44,602 bases of DNA, taken from contig NZ_JADGEV010000025.1 of assembly GCF_016744175.1 (NCBI RefSeq), forward strand, positions 13,580-58,181. The letters run 5' to 3'. Source of the stretch: Neptunomonas sp. (GTDB taxonomy: Bacteria; Pseudomonadota; Gammaproteobacteria; Pseudomonadales; Balneatricaceae). Of the stretch, positions 1 through 9,980 are shown piece after piece (within the stretch, counting starts at the first letter, position 1; each line of letters begins with the position of its first letter). Position numbers and translations under genes: made by a program. The notes beneath the pieces are model-generated. The model did not search any database, was not told where the DNA came from, and saw nothing but the letters and a program-made list of their open reading frames with translations.

Positions 1-147
1 AGTCGCACCTGCGAAATTGGTTTAAGCCACCACAGTGGAATTGATTACAAATCAATCATTTATCTCGTTGATCGCTGTACTCAACCAAAATTGAGTCAAA
101 CACCTTCAACTGAAGAAAACAATCGTATTCAAGCCCATAAGGCCTGA
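1..147 (+). CDS. 3' end of an unrecognised protein (partial)
   Basis: An open frame runs in from the left edge and stops at TGA 145-147, giving the last 48 residues of a protein. The tail has two cysteines, a short hydrophobic stretch (YKSIIYLVDRC) and a polar, probably disordered end rich in Thr, Glu and Asn. The universal stress gene begins 36 bases downstream with its own ribosome site (GAGGAT), so the two could share a transcript. I do not recognise the family from this fragment and assign no function. It is kept because the frame is open to the edge and the spacing to the next gene is normal. Confidence 0.5.
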   Translation, partial: SRTCEIGLSHHSGIDYKSIIYLVDRCTQPKLSQTPSTEENNRIQAHKA

Positions 148-183
148 ACACATACTCAAATTGACCGTTGTGAGGATACCAAC

Positions 184-672
184 ATGGCTTTACCTGATAT
201 CAATACTATTCTTTATACTACTTCTCTTGGTAAACATACGCGCCCAGTTTTTCGCCACGCCGTAAAGCTAGCCGGAGCACTTAACGCTAAAATTGTTATT
301 TTGCACGTAGTAGAGCCGATTGGAGAAATGGGCTCGGCACTAATAAAGAACTACTTGTCTGATGAGCTTGTTAAGCAGATGCACGACGAAGGGATTAATG
401 TAATCCATCAGGAAATGCATGAAAGAATCGAAAAATTCTGTGCCGAAGAAATGAACAGCCTACCTGAAGAGATCGACGTGGATATCGAATACGCCATTGT
501 CGAAGGTAATCACACTGACTCCATTCTCAACGAAGCTAAAAAGCGCAATGTACAGATGATTGTTATGGGTGCAGAGAATACTTTCGGCCGACATAGCCAT
601 ACCACTGCACAAGTGGTTAAACATGCTAAGCTACCCGTCGTTATTGTACCTACCGGCAAAAAGTACGACTAA
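184..672 (+). CDS. Universal stress protein, UspA family
   Basis: A single-domain Usp protein of 162 residues, the usual length. It has the alternating strand/helix pattern of the fold, with strands ending in VILHVVEPIG near residue 40, an acidic middle and the closing VVKHAKLPVVIVPTG. The nucleotide-binding signature of ATP-binding Usp proteins (G-x2-G-x9-G-S/T) is not intact: after VMGAENTFG the expected Gly-Ser is replaced by Thr-Ala. It is therefore more like the non-ATP-binding UspA class. Such proteins are cytosolic dimers linked to stress survival, but the specific role cannot be read from sequence. GAGGAT precedes the ATG, and the AEC permease gene follows within about 20 bases. Confidence 0.9.
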   Translation: MALPDINTILYTTSLGKHTRPVFRHAVKLAGALNAKIVILHVVEPIGEMGSALIKNYLSDELVKQMHDEGINVIHQEMHERIEKFCAEEMNSLPEEIDVDIEYAIVEGNHTDSILNEAKKRNVQMIVMGAENTFGRHSHTTAQVVKHAKLPVVIVPTGKKYD

Positions 673-693
673 TATCATCGATTGAGTACATTT

Positions 694-1587
694 ATGGATA
701 GCTCCACACTGGCACTACTAGAAAGGATTTTTCTAACAGTTTTCCCGCTTGTCGCGATTGTCAGTGTGGGCTTCTTTTATGCTCGTAAACGTCATACAGA
801 TATGTCGACTGCTAACACCATAAACATCGACATATTTGTTCCAGCACTCATTTTTTCAGTTTTGTCTGCAAAATCTTTTGATTTACCCCAATTTCAAATG
901 CTGGCCATTGGAGCGGCCATCGTTGTTTTAGGTTCAGGTTTATTACTCTTGCCTGTCTGTAAGTTATTAGGCGTTAGCCCTAAAACATTCCTGCCTCCGA
1001 TGATGTTCAGCAATAGCGGAAATTTAGGCTTACCTTTGGCTGTACTCGCCTTTGGAGAACACGCCTTACCTGCTGCTGTCGTGCTATTTTTGGTCGAGAA
1101 CCTTCTTCACTTCACCGTCGGTTTATATATTCTTGATCATAAAACAAACCCGATCAATGTACTCAAAATGCCTATGATTATCGCTACTATAGCCGGTTTA
1201 ATCTGGAGTACTTTTGACCTACACCTTCCGGTTGCTGTTGCTACGTTTATTGATATGCTGGGACAGATATCTATTCCTCTTATGCTATTTGCTTTAGGTG
1301 TTAGGATGACCAACGTTGACCTCACCCATTGGAAAATTGGTATTTGGGGCGCTATTCTATGCCCTCTCAGCGGCCTCGTTATTGCACTTGCTCTACAACC
1401 CCTGTTACAACTTGAGCCTCTACATTTTACCTATCTAATACTGTTTGGCGCGATGCCGCCGGCTGTTCTGAATTATATGGTTTCAGAGCGCTATCAGCAG
1501 GAACCTCATCAAGTTGCTTCAATTGTATTATTGGGCAATATAGGTAGTTTAATTATTATTCCTGCTACCCTATTTTTTATTCTTTGA
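694..1587 (+). CDS. AEC family (auxin efflux carrier type) permease
   Basis: A polytopic inner-membrane protein of about 297 residues, typical for bacterial AEC transporters, which usually move small organic acids such as malate or malonate. Roughly ten hydrophobic segments are visible, and the family signature NSGNLGLPLAV lies near residue 106. The second half repeats the pattern, with a conserved proline-containing segment GAMPPAVLNYMV near residue 254. The start is uncertain: TTG at 682 would add four residues, but ATG 694 is preferred because a weak GAG lies seven bases upstream and ATG is the commoner start. Substrate is unknown. It sits close behind the Usp gene, suggesting co-transcription. 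Confidence 0.87.
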   Translation: MDSSTLALLERIFLTVFPLVAIVSVGFFYARKRHTDMSTANTINIDIFVPALIFSVLSAKSFDLPQFQMLAIGAAIVVLGSGLLLLPVCKLLGVSPKTFLPPMMFSNSGNLGLPLAVLAFGEHALPAAVVLFLVENLLHFTVGLYILDHKTNPINVLKMPMIIATIAGLIWSTFDLHLPVAVATFIDMLGQISIPLMLFALGVRMTNVDLTHWKIGIWGAILCPLSGLVIALALQPLLQLEPLHFTYLILFGAMPPAVLNYMVSERYQQEPHQVASIVLLGNIGSLIIIPATLFFIL

Positions 1588-1655
1588 TGACTAAGCTTTA
1601 TTCTCTTAGCCGTTAGATTTATTCTGAACAGCATACTTTCTTACTGTGAATCCAT

Positions 1656-2588
1656 ATGCGTATTGGAATTGACCTAGGCGGTACAAAGATAGAGATTGTT
1701 GCGCTTAATGATAAAATTATTTATCGTAAACGCATCGCAACGCCGCAAAATAATTACAACGCAACTGTTTCCGCTATCACAGATTTAGTCAGGCACACTG
1801 AAAAACATCTTGGGGAAAGCGCCACTATCGGCATTGGTATTCCTGGAGCAATCTCCTCCAAAACACTGCGGGTCAAAAATGCAAATTCCACCTGTCTTAT
1901 TGGCCAACCATTACAACAAGACCTGGAACACATCCTTGAGCGCCCAATACGCTTAAGCAATGATGCCAACTGCTTTGCTTTATCAGAAGCTATCGATGGT
2001 GCAGGGCAAGGCCACTGCGTTGTCTTCGGTGTGATTTTAGGAACAGGTGTAGGTGGCGCGATAGTGGTTAACCAACAGGTCTTAAATGGCTCTAATTCTA
2101 TCGCTGGTGAATGGGGACATAACCCTCTTCCTTACCCCTCAAATGAAGAGCTGCCAGGCTCACAATGCTACTGTAAGAAATACGGCTGTATTGAGAGTTA
2201 TCTATCAGGCCCTGGTTCCACCGCGCATTACAATATTGAAGTATCCAGCGCAAACGAGCTAAACAGACCTTCCGAACTTCTAGCTCTAGCAACGACACCT
2301 GATTTGATTTGGCAAAGGGCTGAGCAAGGCTGCACCCTTTCACAAGCTTATTGCCATTTATATATCGACAGATTGGCTCGCAGTCTTTCCGGCGTTATTA
2401 ATGTACTCGACCCTGACATCATTGTTTTAGGTGGAGGCTTGTCGAATATAAACCGTCTTTACGATGAACTTCCTAAAGTGTGGGGGCAGTATATCTTTTC
2501 AGATACGGTAAACACCAAGCTTGCCAAGGCAATACATGGAGACTCAAGCGGCGTGAGAGGCGCCGCTTGGTTATGGCCTACGACTTAA
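1656..2588 (+). CDS. mak: ROK family fructokinase (Mak type)
   Basis: A cytosolic ATP-dependent sugar kinase of 310 residues. The N-terminus has the phosphate-binding GIDLGGTK (residues 4-11). NDANCFALSEA near residue 103 contains the catalytic Asp, followed by GTGVGG. The ROK zinc site is present as the His of EWGHNPLP plus CYCKKYGC. The C-terminus HGDSSGVRGAAWLWP is nearly the same as I recall for E. coli Mak (manno/fructokinase), as is the KNANSTCLIGQP stretch, so fructose is the likely substrate rather than GlcNAc. The gene is convergent with pyrF, separated by only 10 bases. A GC-rich 8-bp inverted repeat lies in its last codons (2546-2568). Confidence 0.9.
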   Translation: MRIGIDLGGTKIEIVALNDKIIYRKRIATPQNNYNATVSAITDLVRHTEKHLGESATIGIGIPGAISSKTLRVKNANSTCLIGQPLQQDLEHILERPIRLSNDANCFALSEAIDGAGQGHCVVFGVILGTGVGGAIVVNQQVLNGSNSIAGEWGHNPLPYPSNEELPGSQCYCKKYGCIESYLSGPGSTAHYNIEVSSANELNRPSELLALATTPDLIWQRAEQGCTLSQAYCHLYIDRLARSLSGVINVLDPDIIVLGGGLSNINRLYDELPKVWGQYIFSDTVNTKLAKAIHGDSSGVRGAAWLWPTT

Positions 2589-2598
2589 TAAGCAAGAG

Positions 2599-3309
2599 TC
2601 AGATAAAAGGCGTTATCTCTTTTTCAATAGATTCCAATGCAATCAATGGGTTTTGTGCTTGAGTAATTGGACGCCCAATCACCAGATATGTACTCCCTGC
2701 CTGTATCGCTTCAGCAGGTGTCATAATCCGACGTTGATCGCCTGCTACACTATCTGCTGGGCGAATACCCGGTGTTACTAAGTTAAAGCTTGGCGAGATA
2801 ATAGTTCTTAATGGTTTAACTTCCTGAGCAGAGCACACTACTCCGTCTAATCCACAAGACTCTGTTAAAGCAGCAAGGCGTTTCACATGGTCAAGCGGAT
2901 CAAGATCCAACCCCACTTCTTTTAAGTCTTCTCGCTCCATACTGGTAAGCACAGTGACAGCAATAAGTAAGGTAGTGTTGTTTGTCACCTGCGCTAACTC
3001 ATTACGAGCAGCTTCCATCATGCGGCGCCCACCCGTTGCATGAACATTGACCATCCAAACACCTAATTCACCTGCTGCTCGTACTGCTTTTGCGGTTGTA
3101 TTCGGGATATCATGAAATTTCAGGTCAAGAAAAACATCAAACCCCTTACGTTGCAATTGCTCAACGATGGCAGGGCCGCCACGCGTAAATAACTCTTTAC
3201 CCACTTTTAACCTACAGCGCAAAGGGTCTAGCTGATCAGCCATCGACAGGGCTTGCTCAACAGTAGGGTAATCCAATGCAACAATGATGCGTTTTTTATC
3301 AAGGGTCAC
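2599..3309 (-). CDS. pyrF: Orotidine 5'-phosphate decarboxylase
   Basis: Catalyses the last step of UMP synthesis, OMP to UMP plus CO2. The 236-residue length matches the bacterial enzyme. IIVALDYPT opens the barrel, and the catalytic Lys-Asp network [10 protein letters not shown] lies near residue 62. MVNVHATGG, the region VCSAQE and TPGIRP follow, and the phosphate-binding end YLVIGRPIT is near residue 210. It is the last gene of the run from gyrA and lies 55 bases after lapB. The lapA-lapB-pyrF order is conserved in gammaproteobacteria. No clear terminator was seen between it and the convergent mak. Confidence 0.97.
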   Translation of the reverse strand: MTLDKKRIIVALDYPTVEQALSMADQLDPLRCRLKVGKELFTRGGPAIVEQLQRKGFDVFLDLKFHDIPNTTAKAVRAAGELGVWMVNVHATGGRRMMEAARNELAQVTNNTTLLIAVTVLTSMEREDLKEVGLDLDPLDHVKRLAALTESCGLDGVVCSAQEVKPLRTIISPSFNLVTPGIRPADSVAGDQRRIMTPAEAIQAGSTYLVIGRPITQAQNPLIALESIEKEITPFI

Positions 3310-3364
3310 TTTAATCTACTCTCATTCACTTTTAACTGACTTTAGTAATAAAAACTATGACTCG

Positions 3365-4546
3365 TTATTCGCCTTCCAAACCTTGAATAGGCTTGGTTGT
3401 ACTCCAACTCTTACAAGACGGACATTGCCAGACTAATGACCGACTAGAAAAACCACACTTCTGGCAAAGATAACGTGGCTTACTCATTTCTAGAGTGCCA
3501 ATTAAGCTTCGCAATGTTTTTAAACTGTCTCGAGCATTTTCACTGCCATGCTCTATGTGCATAGCTATTAAGCGATTAAAACCTTTTATCGATGGACGGT
3601 GCTTTAACTCATCCGTAATAAATATACCTGCAGCATAGATCCCTCGATCTTCTTTAATGGTTTCGGCTAGTGCCAAAATAACCGTTGCTGACGGCGCACT
3701 CGATAAACAGTGCCGTAAATAGGCTTCATATTCTGTACGATTTTGTAATGATGAATAGCACTGTTCTAGATCTTTAATTGTCTCTGATACAAATTTTACA
3801 TTTTGTTTTTCAACATTACGCAACGCGCGTATGGCTGTTTTCCACTGCTGCTGTTCCATTGCAATATGTGACTGTAGCAATGAGACCCGCACAGACTGAG
3901 AGTCCAACTGTAATCCTTGCTTTGTAAAGTCAGCAGCCTCTTTATAGCGCCCTTCTTTTAAGCTTTTTTCCGCAAGCTCGCAAAAATAGTGTGCACATTC
4001 ATGCCGAATATTAACTGCTTCATCAGGGTTAAGTTTTTGAGCTGTTTCTAATGCCGCATGCCATTCTTGCTCTTTTTCATAGAGCTTAGTTAATACAGTC
4101 AATGCTTTGCGACGAGTTTCACGCGGAGGGTTTTGCTTAACAATATCTTTGAGCAGGTTTTCGGTACGATCCAACAGCCCTACTGCATCATAATCTAACG
4201 CAAGCGCCATCTGGACTCTAAGTGAATCCTCTCTGGATAAATCAGGCCGCGCTAAAAGGTTTTGATGAATATTAATGGCACGCTGAACATCACCCTTACG
4301 TCTAAACAACTTGGCTAAAGCCAAGTGAGCAGGAATAGTTTCACTATTCACTTCCAGCGCACGAATAAAGCTTTCTATTGCTGCATCTGTTTTCTCATTT
4401 AGCAGGTGATCAAGTCCAATAAAGTAATCACGACTCAACACACCCTCAGATGCAGGCTTCATATCTTGCCTAAGGCTTTTTCGTCCGAGTAACCAGCCAA
4501 TAAAAATGGCGACAACAAAGGGAACGATAAGCCAAGTATTTTGCAC
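3365..4546 (-). CDS. lapB: Lipopolysaccharide assembly protein B (LapB/YciM)
   Basis: An inner-membrane-anchored TPR protein that, in the family, works with FtsH to control LpxC and so balances LPS synthesis. The 393 residues show an N-terminal membrane helix (about 3-20), then TPR repeats through most of the protein (for example AHLALAKLFRRKGDVQRAIN near 75-95). A C-terminal rubredoxin-type zinc domain has paired CxxC motifs: CQKCGF near 360 and CPSCKSW near 374. The start is a GTG one base after the lapA stop, so translation is probably coupled. Length and domain order are normal for the family. Confidence 0.96.
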   Translation of the reverse strand: MQNTWLIVPFVVAIFIGWLLGRKSLRQDMKPASEGVLSRDYFIGLDHLLNEKTDAAIESFIRALEVNSETIPAHLALAKLFRRKGDVQRAINIHQNLLARPDLSREDSLRVQMALALDYDAVGLLDRTENLLKDIVKQNPPRETRRKALTVLTKLYEKEQEWHAALETAQKLNPDEAVNIRHECAHYFCELAEKSLKEGRYKEAADFTKQGLQLDSQSVRVSLLQSHIAMEQQQWKTAIRALRNVEKQNVKFVSETIKDLEQCYSSLQNRTEYEAYLRHCLSSAPSATVILALAETIKEDRGIYAAGIFITDELKHRPSIKGFNRLIAMHIEHGSENARDSLKTLRSLIGTLEMSKPRYLCQKCGFSSRSLVWQCPSCKSWSTTKPIQGLEGE

Positions 4547-4547
4547 G

Positions 4548-4853
4548 TTATGCAGCGTCTTTAAGCGTCGCCATCCTCAACTGATCAAGCTCTTTGTTTG
4601 TCGCGTTTATCTTGCGACGGCTCCCCATCAACCGAGCCTTTAGAGAAACAACAGCCACACTGCTCAGCAAGAATCCAGATAAGCCACCCAATACAAAGGC
4701 AGCTATTAACCAAAGAGACAAACTCGCTTCAGGCAATGTAAGGAATACTAAATCAATCGACACTTTCTCTGTGTTATGAATTGTAAACATAATTCCTACC
4801 ATCAGAATTACAGCTGACAACAGAAATATTATTAATATTTTTAACCAACGCAC
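4548..4853 (-). CDS. lapA: Lipopolysaccharide assembly protein A (LapA/YciS)
   Basis: A small inner-membrane protein of 101 residues with two hydrophobic helices (about 4-24 and 43-70), separated by the conserved VSIDLVFLTLPEASLSLWL. A short basic and polar cytoplasmic coil closes it (residues 75-101). The family acts beside LapB in regulating LPS assembly. The start is GTG at 4853, supported by GGAGA seven bases upstream. It lies between ihfB and lapB, the conserved neighbourhood, and its stop is one base before the lapB start. Confidence 0.93.
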   Translation of the reverse strand: MRWLKILIIFLLSAVILMVGIMFTIHNTEKVSIDLVFLTLPEASLSLWLIAAFVLGGLSGFLLSSVAVVSLKARLMGSRRKINATNKELDQLRMATLKDAA

Positions 4854-4897
4854 AATATAATCTCCGAATACTGCTTTGTAACGGTTTTTACCACCGC

Positions 4898-5194
4898 TTA
4901 AAAGCCATGCTCAATACTCTCATTAACCTGCTCTCGTAATTCCTTTCCTGGTTTAAAATGAGGAACATATTTAGCCGTTAACGATACAGAGTCGCCCGTT
5001 TTTGGGTTCCTCCCTATCCGAGGTGCTCGAAAATGAAGAGAAAAACTACCAAAACCGCGAATTTCTATGCGATCACCATTGGCGAGTGACTCTGTCATAT
5101 GGTCAAGCATTGCTTTAACCGCCAGCTCTACATCTTTTACAGAAAGTTCAGGATGCCGATCAATCAGATGCTCTATCAATTCTGATTTTGTCAT
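4898..5194 (-). CDS. ihfB: Integration host factor subunit beta
   Basis: A 98-residue DNA-bending protein of the HU/IHF family. The N-terminal helices start [18 protein letters not shown]. The conserved [15 protein letters not shown] (about 42-56) leads into the DNA-contacting arm [10 protein letters not shown] (about 58-67) with the intercalating proline, then the C-terminal helix [11 protein letters not shown]. The rpsA-ihfB order and the [10 protein letters not shown] sequence favour IHF-beta over HU. Its ATG has a strong GGAGGGAG ribosome site. A terminator for rpsA and a likely separate promoter lie immediately upstream, so it can be expressed independently of rpsA. Confidence 0.97.
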   Translation of the reverse strand: MTKSELIEHLIDRHPELSVKDVELAVKAMLDHMTESLANGDRIEIRGFGSFSLHFRAPRIGRNPKTGDSVSLTAKYVPHFKPGKELREQVNESIEHGF

Positions 5195-5218
5195 TATACT
5201 CCCTCCACTGCCTCACAC

Positions 5219-5246
5219 ACTATATATCCCCGACATGCCCTGTAAA
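5219..5246 (-). promoter_or_regulatory. Predicted sigma-70 promoter of ihfB
   Basis: On the minus strand a -35-like TTTACA (5246-5241) is separated by 16 bases from a -10-like TATAGT (5224-5219). This would start transcription near 5212, about 18 bases before the ihfB ATG and just ahead of its GGAGG ribosome site. The -35 element overlaps the T-run of the rpsA terminator. Read by eye only. Confidence 0.45.
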
Positions 5247-5269
5247 AAAAAGCGTCATATGTCGCTTTC
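5242..5269 (-). terminator. Rho-independent terminator after rpsA
   Basis: Minus strand: AAAGCG, an 8-base loop, then CGCTTT running into a tract of eight Ts, six bases past the rpsA stop codon. The stem is short but the position and T-tract fit an intrinsic terminator, so ihfB probably needs readthrough or its own promoter. Confidence 0.6.
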
Positions 5270-5274
5270 AGGGT

Positions 5275-6960
5275 TCAGGAGTCCTTTTTACTCATTTGCT
5301 GTTTTATCAGATCACCAATAGTTGTAGGTCCAGACGCCTCAACTGTTTGCTGCTGTACTGATTGCAATGCTTCTTTTTCTTGCTTCATTTCTTTCTGTTT
5401 AATAGAAAGACTGATCTTTCGGTTCTTACTATCTATTGCCGCAATGAGTGCCGACACTTGGTCACCAACGTTCAGCTGCTCTGTAAGATCACTGGTACGG
5501 TCGCGTGAAAAATCTGCAGCTTTCAATATGGCTTCAACACCCTCACTGAGCTGCACTGTCGCTTGCTGTTTTTCAACAGCTGTTACGGTACCTACTACTT
5601 CATGCCCCTTAGCTTTAGTAGAAACATAGTCACTAAAAGGATCGCTTTCTAATTGTTTAATACTTAAAGCGATACGCGAACGTTCAACATCAACGGATAC
5701 TAGAACCGCTTCAACTTCATCACCTTTATGAAATTGCTTAACCGCCTCATTACCCGGCAAGTCCCAAGACAAATCCGACAAATGGATTAATCCATCTATA
5801 TCTCCATCAAGGCCAACAAAAACACCAAAGTCAGTAATAGATTTAATGGCTCCTGTTAGCTTATCACCCGCCTTAAACTTCTCAGAAAATGCATCCCACG
5901 GGTTTTGTTGGCACTGCTTCATTCCTAAAGAGATTCGGCGTCGCTCTTTATCAATCGCCAATACCATAACATCAACGTCTTGTCCGACATGCACAACTTT
6001 AGAAGGGTGAATATTTTTATTAGCCCAATCCATTTGAGAAACATGGACCAACCCTTCAATACCATCTGCTATCTGAGCAAAACAGCCATACTCTGTTAAA
6101 TTAGTGACACGAGCACTTTTTTTATCGCCTACATTAATGGTAGCGATGGTCTCTTCCCATGGATCAGCCATTAACTGTTTTATGCCTAGCGAAACACGCG
6201 TCTTCTCAGGATCATACTTTAGAACCTTTACATTGATCTCATCACCGACGGCTAGTACTTCACTTGGATGTTTTACACGCTTCCAAGCTATGTCAGTGAT
6301 ATGCAGTAATCCATCAACGCCGCCTAAATCTATAAATGCGCCGTAATCGGTTAGGTTTTTAACAATGCCTTTTAGCTCAATACCTTCAGCCAAGGTTTCA
6401 ATCAATTTATCGCGGTCGGCGCTATTTAATTCTTCAAGCACTGCGCGACGAGAAACAACAATGTTGTTTCGTTTTGCATCAAGCTTCACTAGCTTAAACT
6501 CAAGCTCTTTTCCTTCAAGATGAGTGCTGTCTTTTAAAGGCCTAATATCTAATAACGAACCCGGTAAAAAAGCATCTACATTGCCAACTGATACGGTAAA
6601 TCCACCACGTACCTTGCCAGTAATCGCTCCGGTAATAATTTCGCCTTTCTCGAAAGCTTGTTCAAGAACAGCCCACGCTTCGGCATGTTTTGCCTTATCA
6701 CGAGAAAGTTTTGTAGCACCATAGCCATCTTCAACGCTTTCCAGGGCAACCCGGACTTCATCGCCAACAACGACGGTAAGCTCGCCTTTTTCGTCTTGAA
6801 ACTGCGATCTAGGTATTACGCCTTCAGATTTAAGTCCTGCATGAACAACAACGAAATCATTCTCTATCGCTATTACTGTACCCGTCACAATTGATCCGGG
6901 CGCCATATTCAATCCTTGCAGACTCTCTTCGAAGAGATCAGCAAAACTTTCGCTCATCAT
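5275..6960 (-). CDS. rpsA: 30S ribosomal protein S1
   Basis: An mRNA-binding protein of the small ribosomal subunit, needed to load structured messages. The 561-residue length and six S1 domains match the gammaproteobacterial form: approximately residues 20-88, 105-172, 190-262, 277-348, 364-436 and 451-520. Typical S1 motifs are present, such as [19 protein letters not shown] and [20 protein letters not shown]. Two ATGs are adjacent at the start (6960 and 6957). GAGGG is 7 bases before the first, while the E. coli protein aligns with the second, so either is possible. It follows cmk by 53 bases and is followed by a terminator. Confidence 0.98.
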   Translation of the reverse strand: MMSESFADLFEESLQGLNMAPGSIVTGTVIAIENDFVVVHAGLKSEGVIPRSQFQDEKGELTVVVGDEVRVALESVEDGYGATKLSRDKAKHAEAWAVLEQAFEKGEIITGAITGKVRGGFTVSVGNVDAFLPGSLLDIRPLKDSTHLEGKELEFKLVKLDAKRNNIVVSRRAVLEELNSADRDKLIETLAEGIELKGIVKNLTDYGAFIDLGGVDGLLHITDIAWKRVKHPSEVLAVGDEINVKVLKYDPEKTRVSLGIKQLMADPWEETIATINVGDKKSARVTNLTEYGCFAQIADGIEGLVHVSQMDWANKNIHPSKVVHVGQDVDVMVLAIDKERRRISLGMKQCQQNPWDAFSEKFKAGDKLTGAIKSITDFGVFVGLDGDIDGLIHLSDLSWDLPGNEAVKQFHKGDEVEAVLVSVDVERSRIALSIKQLESDPFSDYVSTKAKGHEVVGTVTAVEKQQATVQLSEGVEAILKAADFSRDRTSDLTEQLNVGDQVSALIAAIDSKNRKISLSIKQKEMKQEKEALQSVQQQTVEASGPTTIGDLIKQQMSKKDS

Positions 6961-7013
6961 CTAAACACCCTCGCAACTTTCGTTGCCTGTTATCACAGTT
7001 CCATTATGAACAT

Positions 7014-7703
7014 CTAACGCAATCCTTTATGGCGAACTTCTTCAAGGACCGCACTTAGAACCTCTTCAATACTCATACTGGTCGAATCCAGTACCAGCGC
7101 ATCACTTGCAGGCTTTAATGGCGCTACACTTCTGTTCATATCACGCGCGTCACGTTGTTGCAAGTCTCCCAGTATGATTTCAAGGCTAGCATCGAGTCCC
7201 TTATTTATCAACTGGTTATATCGTCTAGTTGCTCTTTCTTCCACGCTAGCGTCTAAATAGACTTTTAATGTAGCTTCAGGAAAGACAACAGTTCCCATAT
7301 CTCGCCCATCAGCAATTAACCCTGGTAACTCGGCAAACGCACGCTGCCTTTCAAGCAAAGCAAGCCTTACAGAGCCTATTGCAGCAATGACTGAAGCATC
7401 ATTTCCAACAGATTCACTTCGTATTGCCTGCGTTACCTCTTCACCTTCTAACACAATCTGAATATCATCATCACGCGAAGAGAACTGTACATCTAAGTGA
7501 GCTGCTAAAACGACTAAAGCTTCTTCATCTTCGATACGAACACCATGATGGCTAGCTGCCAGCGCTGTTAACCGGTAAAGCGCTCCACTGTCTAATAACC
7601 TCCATCCTAAGTTTTCAGCCAGCAACCGGCACACGGTTCCTTTCCCTGAACCACTAGGTCCATCAACGGTAATAACAGGCACACTCGTGTTAACTTGAGA
7701 CAT
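7014..7703 (-). CDS. cmk: (d)CMP kinase
   Basis: Phosphorylates CMP and dCMP with ATP in pyrimidine salvage and nucleotide balance. The 229-residue protein opens with [15 protein letters not shown], the P-loop near residues 8-22. [13 protein letters not shown] follows, then [11 protein letters not shown] near 140-150 and the lid arginines RATRRYNQL. The start at ATG 7703 was chosen over a longer frame because AAGGAG lies 7 bases upstream and the P-loop then sits at the usual distance from the N-terminus. The first 14 bases overlap the end of tyrA-aroA, implying coupled translation. The aroA-cmk-rpsA order is conserved. Confidence 0.97.
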   Translation of the reverse strand: MSQVNTSVPVITVDGPSGSGKGTVCRLLAENLGWRLLDSGALYRLTALAASHHGVRIEDEEALVVLAAHLDVQFSSRDDDIQIVLEGEEVTQAIRSESVGNDASVIAAIGSVRLALLERQRAFAELPGLIADGRDMGTVVFPEATLKVYLDASVEERATRRYNQLINKGLDASLEIILGDLQQRDARDMNRSVAPLKPASDALVLDSTSMSIEEVLSAVLEEVRHKGLR

Positions 7704-9906
7704 TCGCCTTCTCCTTATGAATGCGTATTCCTGCTTTTTGAGCAACCTCAACAAACTCTGGAAAAGAGGTTGCTACATGACTACAGGCTTCAATCATTAC
7801 TTCTTCTTTGGCAATAGTGCCAGCTATAGCAAACGCCATTGTTATCCGGTGGTCATCATAACTACTGATACTAGCTCCTCTTAATTCGCCGCCAGTGATA
7901 AATATATCATCCCCCTTAACAACAACATCTATTCCCATTCGCAGCAATCCTTGCTGCATAGCTTCTATACGATCACTTTCTTTATAACGTAACTCCCCTA
8001 CTCCTGTGAGACAAGTAACTCCATTTGCAGCCGCTGCTGCAACAAGAATCACAGGAAATTCATCAATCGCGACAGATACCAGTTTTTCAGGAATTACAAT
8101 ACCGTTGAGAGGTGAATAGCGCACATGCACATCAGCAACAGGCTCTCCGTTGTGAGTTGTCGAATTATTCAGTGATATATCTGCTCCCATTAATTTCATA
8201 ATATCTAAAATACCAGACCGACTCGGGTTCACTCCGACTTGCTCAATTACCAAGTCAGATCCTGGATTAATAGCCGCTGCCACAATAAAAAAGGCAGCAG
8301 ATGAAATGTCAGCAGGAATATCTAAATTGGTTGCCTTCAGCGTTTGACCAGAGGCCATGCTAATTACGCCATTCACTGTAGAAAGTTCAACGCCAAAATT
8401 TTTCAGCATACGCTCTGTATGATCACGCGTAATAGCACCCTGCCTAATTCTCGTTTCACCTTTAGCGTAAAGCCCTGCAAGCAAGAGCCCTGACTTAACC
8501 TGGGCACTGGCCACTGGCATTTCATAATCAATAGCAAATAATTTTTGATGACCTTTTATGCTAACCGGCGCCCCTCCATTTTTAGATGTACTTATAGAGG
8601 CTCCCATTTTCCTTAAAGGTTCCGCCACTCTTTCCATAGGTCTATTTGAAAGTGATTCATCACCTAATAGCTCAGTATCAAATGATTGACCAGCCAGTAG
8701 TCCGCTTAGTAATCGCATAGATGTACCCGAGTTACCTAAGTACAAAGGCCCCGGTGGCTGGTACAAACCGTGAAGCCCTACACCATATATTTTCACTCGC
8801 CCCTGGTGAGGCCCCTCAATGACTACCCCCATGTCTCGAAATGCTTGCACTGTCGCCAGACTATCCTCACTTTCTAAAAACCCAGAGAGATGTGTCACAC
8901 CTTCAGCCAACGCCCCTATCATTACTGCGCGATGAGACATTGATTTGTCGCCAGGTACACGAATCCGTCCCTGCAAAGAGGCAGCAGATCTAACAAAGAA
9001 TGTTACTTGCGAATTATGATGAGGTTGTGAATATGCCGTACCGCTTAGCATTTTGCTGAAATGCTCTCTCGCTGACTTTGCGCGCGTAAAAACACCCAGC
9101 ATAGATTGACTATCACCTTTAACAATAGCTTCTCGCAACACCGCCAGGCCATCAGTAAAATTATCAATCTGACTTAGTATTTGCTGCCTATTAGCCAAGC
9201 AGACGTCATGCCACATAGTCGGGTCGGAAGCAGCAATACGAGTAAAGTCTCGAAAACCACCTGCGGCATAACGAAAAATTTCAGTACTGTCCTGTTCTTT
9301 AGCCAAAGTATCGACGAGTGAAAACGCAAGAAGATGGGGTAAATGGCTGGTTGCAGCTAACACTTCGTCATGCCGCTCGATGTCCATTTGTAAAACTTCG
9401 GCGCCAGTACACTGCCACATTCGAGCAATCAAGCTCGTTGCGCTCTTATCTGACTCAGGCAGTGGCGTTAGTATAACTTTATGCTTTGCAAACAAGGTGT
9501 CGTCAGCTGAGGCAACACCACTTTTTTCAGAACCCGCAATAGGATGGCCAGGGATAAAATTACAGGGTATCGAACCGAAAACATTTTGAGCTGCGGCTAT
9601 AACATTACTTTTCGTACTACCTACATCGGTAATAACTGTGTGCGCTTGCAAGTAAGGTTTTAAATCAAATAAAACAGCTTCAGTTGCCTTAACCGGCACC
9701 GCCAAAACTATAATATCAGCAACTTTCACTGCATCTGCTAAATGATGACTGCCTTCATCGATAATGCTTAAATCCAAACCTGTTTGGACATCATCAGAGT
9801 TGCGATCATAACCGACAATAACATTTGCAAATTGCTTCTTTTTTAGTGCTTTAGCTAATGATCCACCAATAAGGCCTAGACCAATAATCAACACACGATT
9901 GACCAT
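7690..9906 (-). CDS. tyrA-aroA: Fused prephenate dehydrogenase / EPSP synthase (TyrA-AroA)
   Basis: One 738-residue polypeptide joins two aromatic-pathway enzymes. Residues 1 to about 290 are NAD-dependent prephenate dehydrogenase, with the Rossmann motif [17 protein letters not shown] and the active-site [11 protein letters not shown]. From about residue 304 the second enzyme is 5-enolpyruvylshikimate-3-phosphate synthase, with [38 protein letters not shown] and the closing [12 protein letters not shown]. The fusion is known in Pseudomonas and Oceanospirillales. ATG 9906 places the Rossmann motif correctly; GTG starts at 9915 and 9930 are alternatives. pheA lies just upstream and cmk overlaps the end. 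No aminotransferase gene separates it from pheA. Confidence 0.97.
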   Translation of the reverse strand: MVNRVLIIGLGLIGGSLAKALKKKQFANVIVGYDRNSDDVQTGLDLSIIDEGSHHLADAVKVADIIVLAVPVKATEAVLFDLKPYLQAHTVITDVGSTKSNVIAAAQNVFGSIPCNFIPGHPIAGSEKSGVASADDTLFAKHKVILTPLPESDKSATSLIARMWQCTGAEVLQMDIERHDEVLAATSHLPHLLAFSLVDTLAKEQDSTEIFRYAAGGFRDFTRIAASDPTMWHDVCLANRQQILSQIDNFTDGLAVLREAIVKGDSQSMLGVFTRAKSAREHFSKMLSGTAYSQPHHNSQVTFFVRSAASLQGRIRVPGDKSMSHRAVMIGALAEGVTHLSGFLESEDSLATVQAFRDMGVVIEGPHQGRVKIYGVGLHGLYQPPGPLYLGNSGTSMRLLSGLLAGQSFDTELLGDESLSNRPMERVAEPLRKMGASISTSKNGGAPVSIKGHQKLFAIDYEMPVASAQVKSGLLLAGLYAKGETRIRQGAITRDHTERMLKNFGVELSTVNGVISMASGQTLKATNLDIPADISSAAFFIVAAAINPGSDLVIEQVGVNPSRSGILDIMKLMGADISLNNSTTHNGEPVADVHVRYSPLNGIVIPEKLVSVAIDEFPVILVAAAAANGVTCLTGVGELRYKESDRIEAMQQGLLRMGIDVVVKGDDIFITGGELRGASISSYDDHRITMAFAIAGTIAKEEVMIEACSHVATSFPEFVEVAQKAGIRIHKEKANVSS

Positions 9907-9980
9907 AAAGCTCACAGGACCATACTCCACTGCAGCTTATTCACACGAAAAACTAGTTTCATATGCGCTCTTTATAATTA

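Noticed and set aside
2546-2568. GC-rich 8-bp hairpin at the end of mak as a terminator
   Set aside because: It is inside the coding sequence of conserved residues (SSGVRGAAWL) and is not followed by a T-run.
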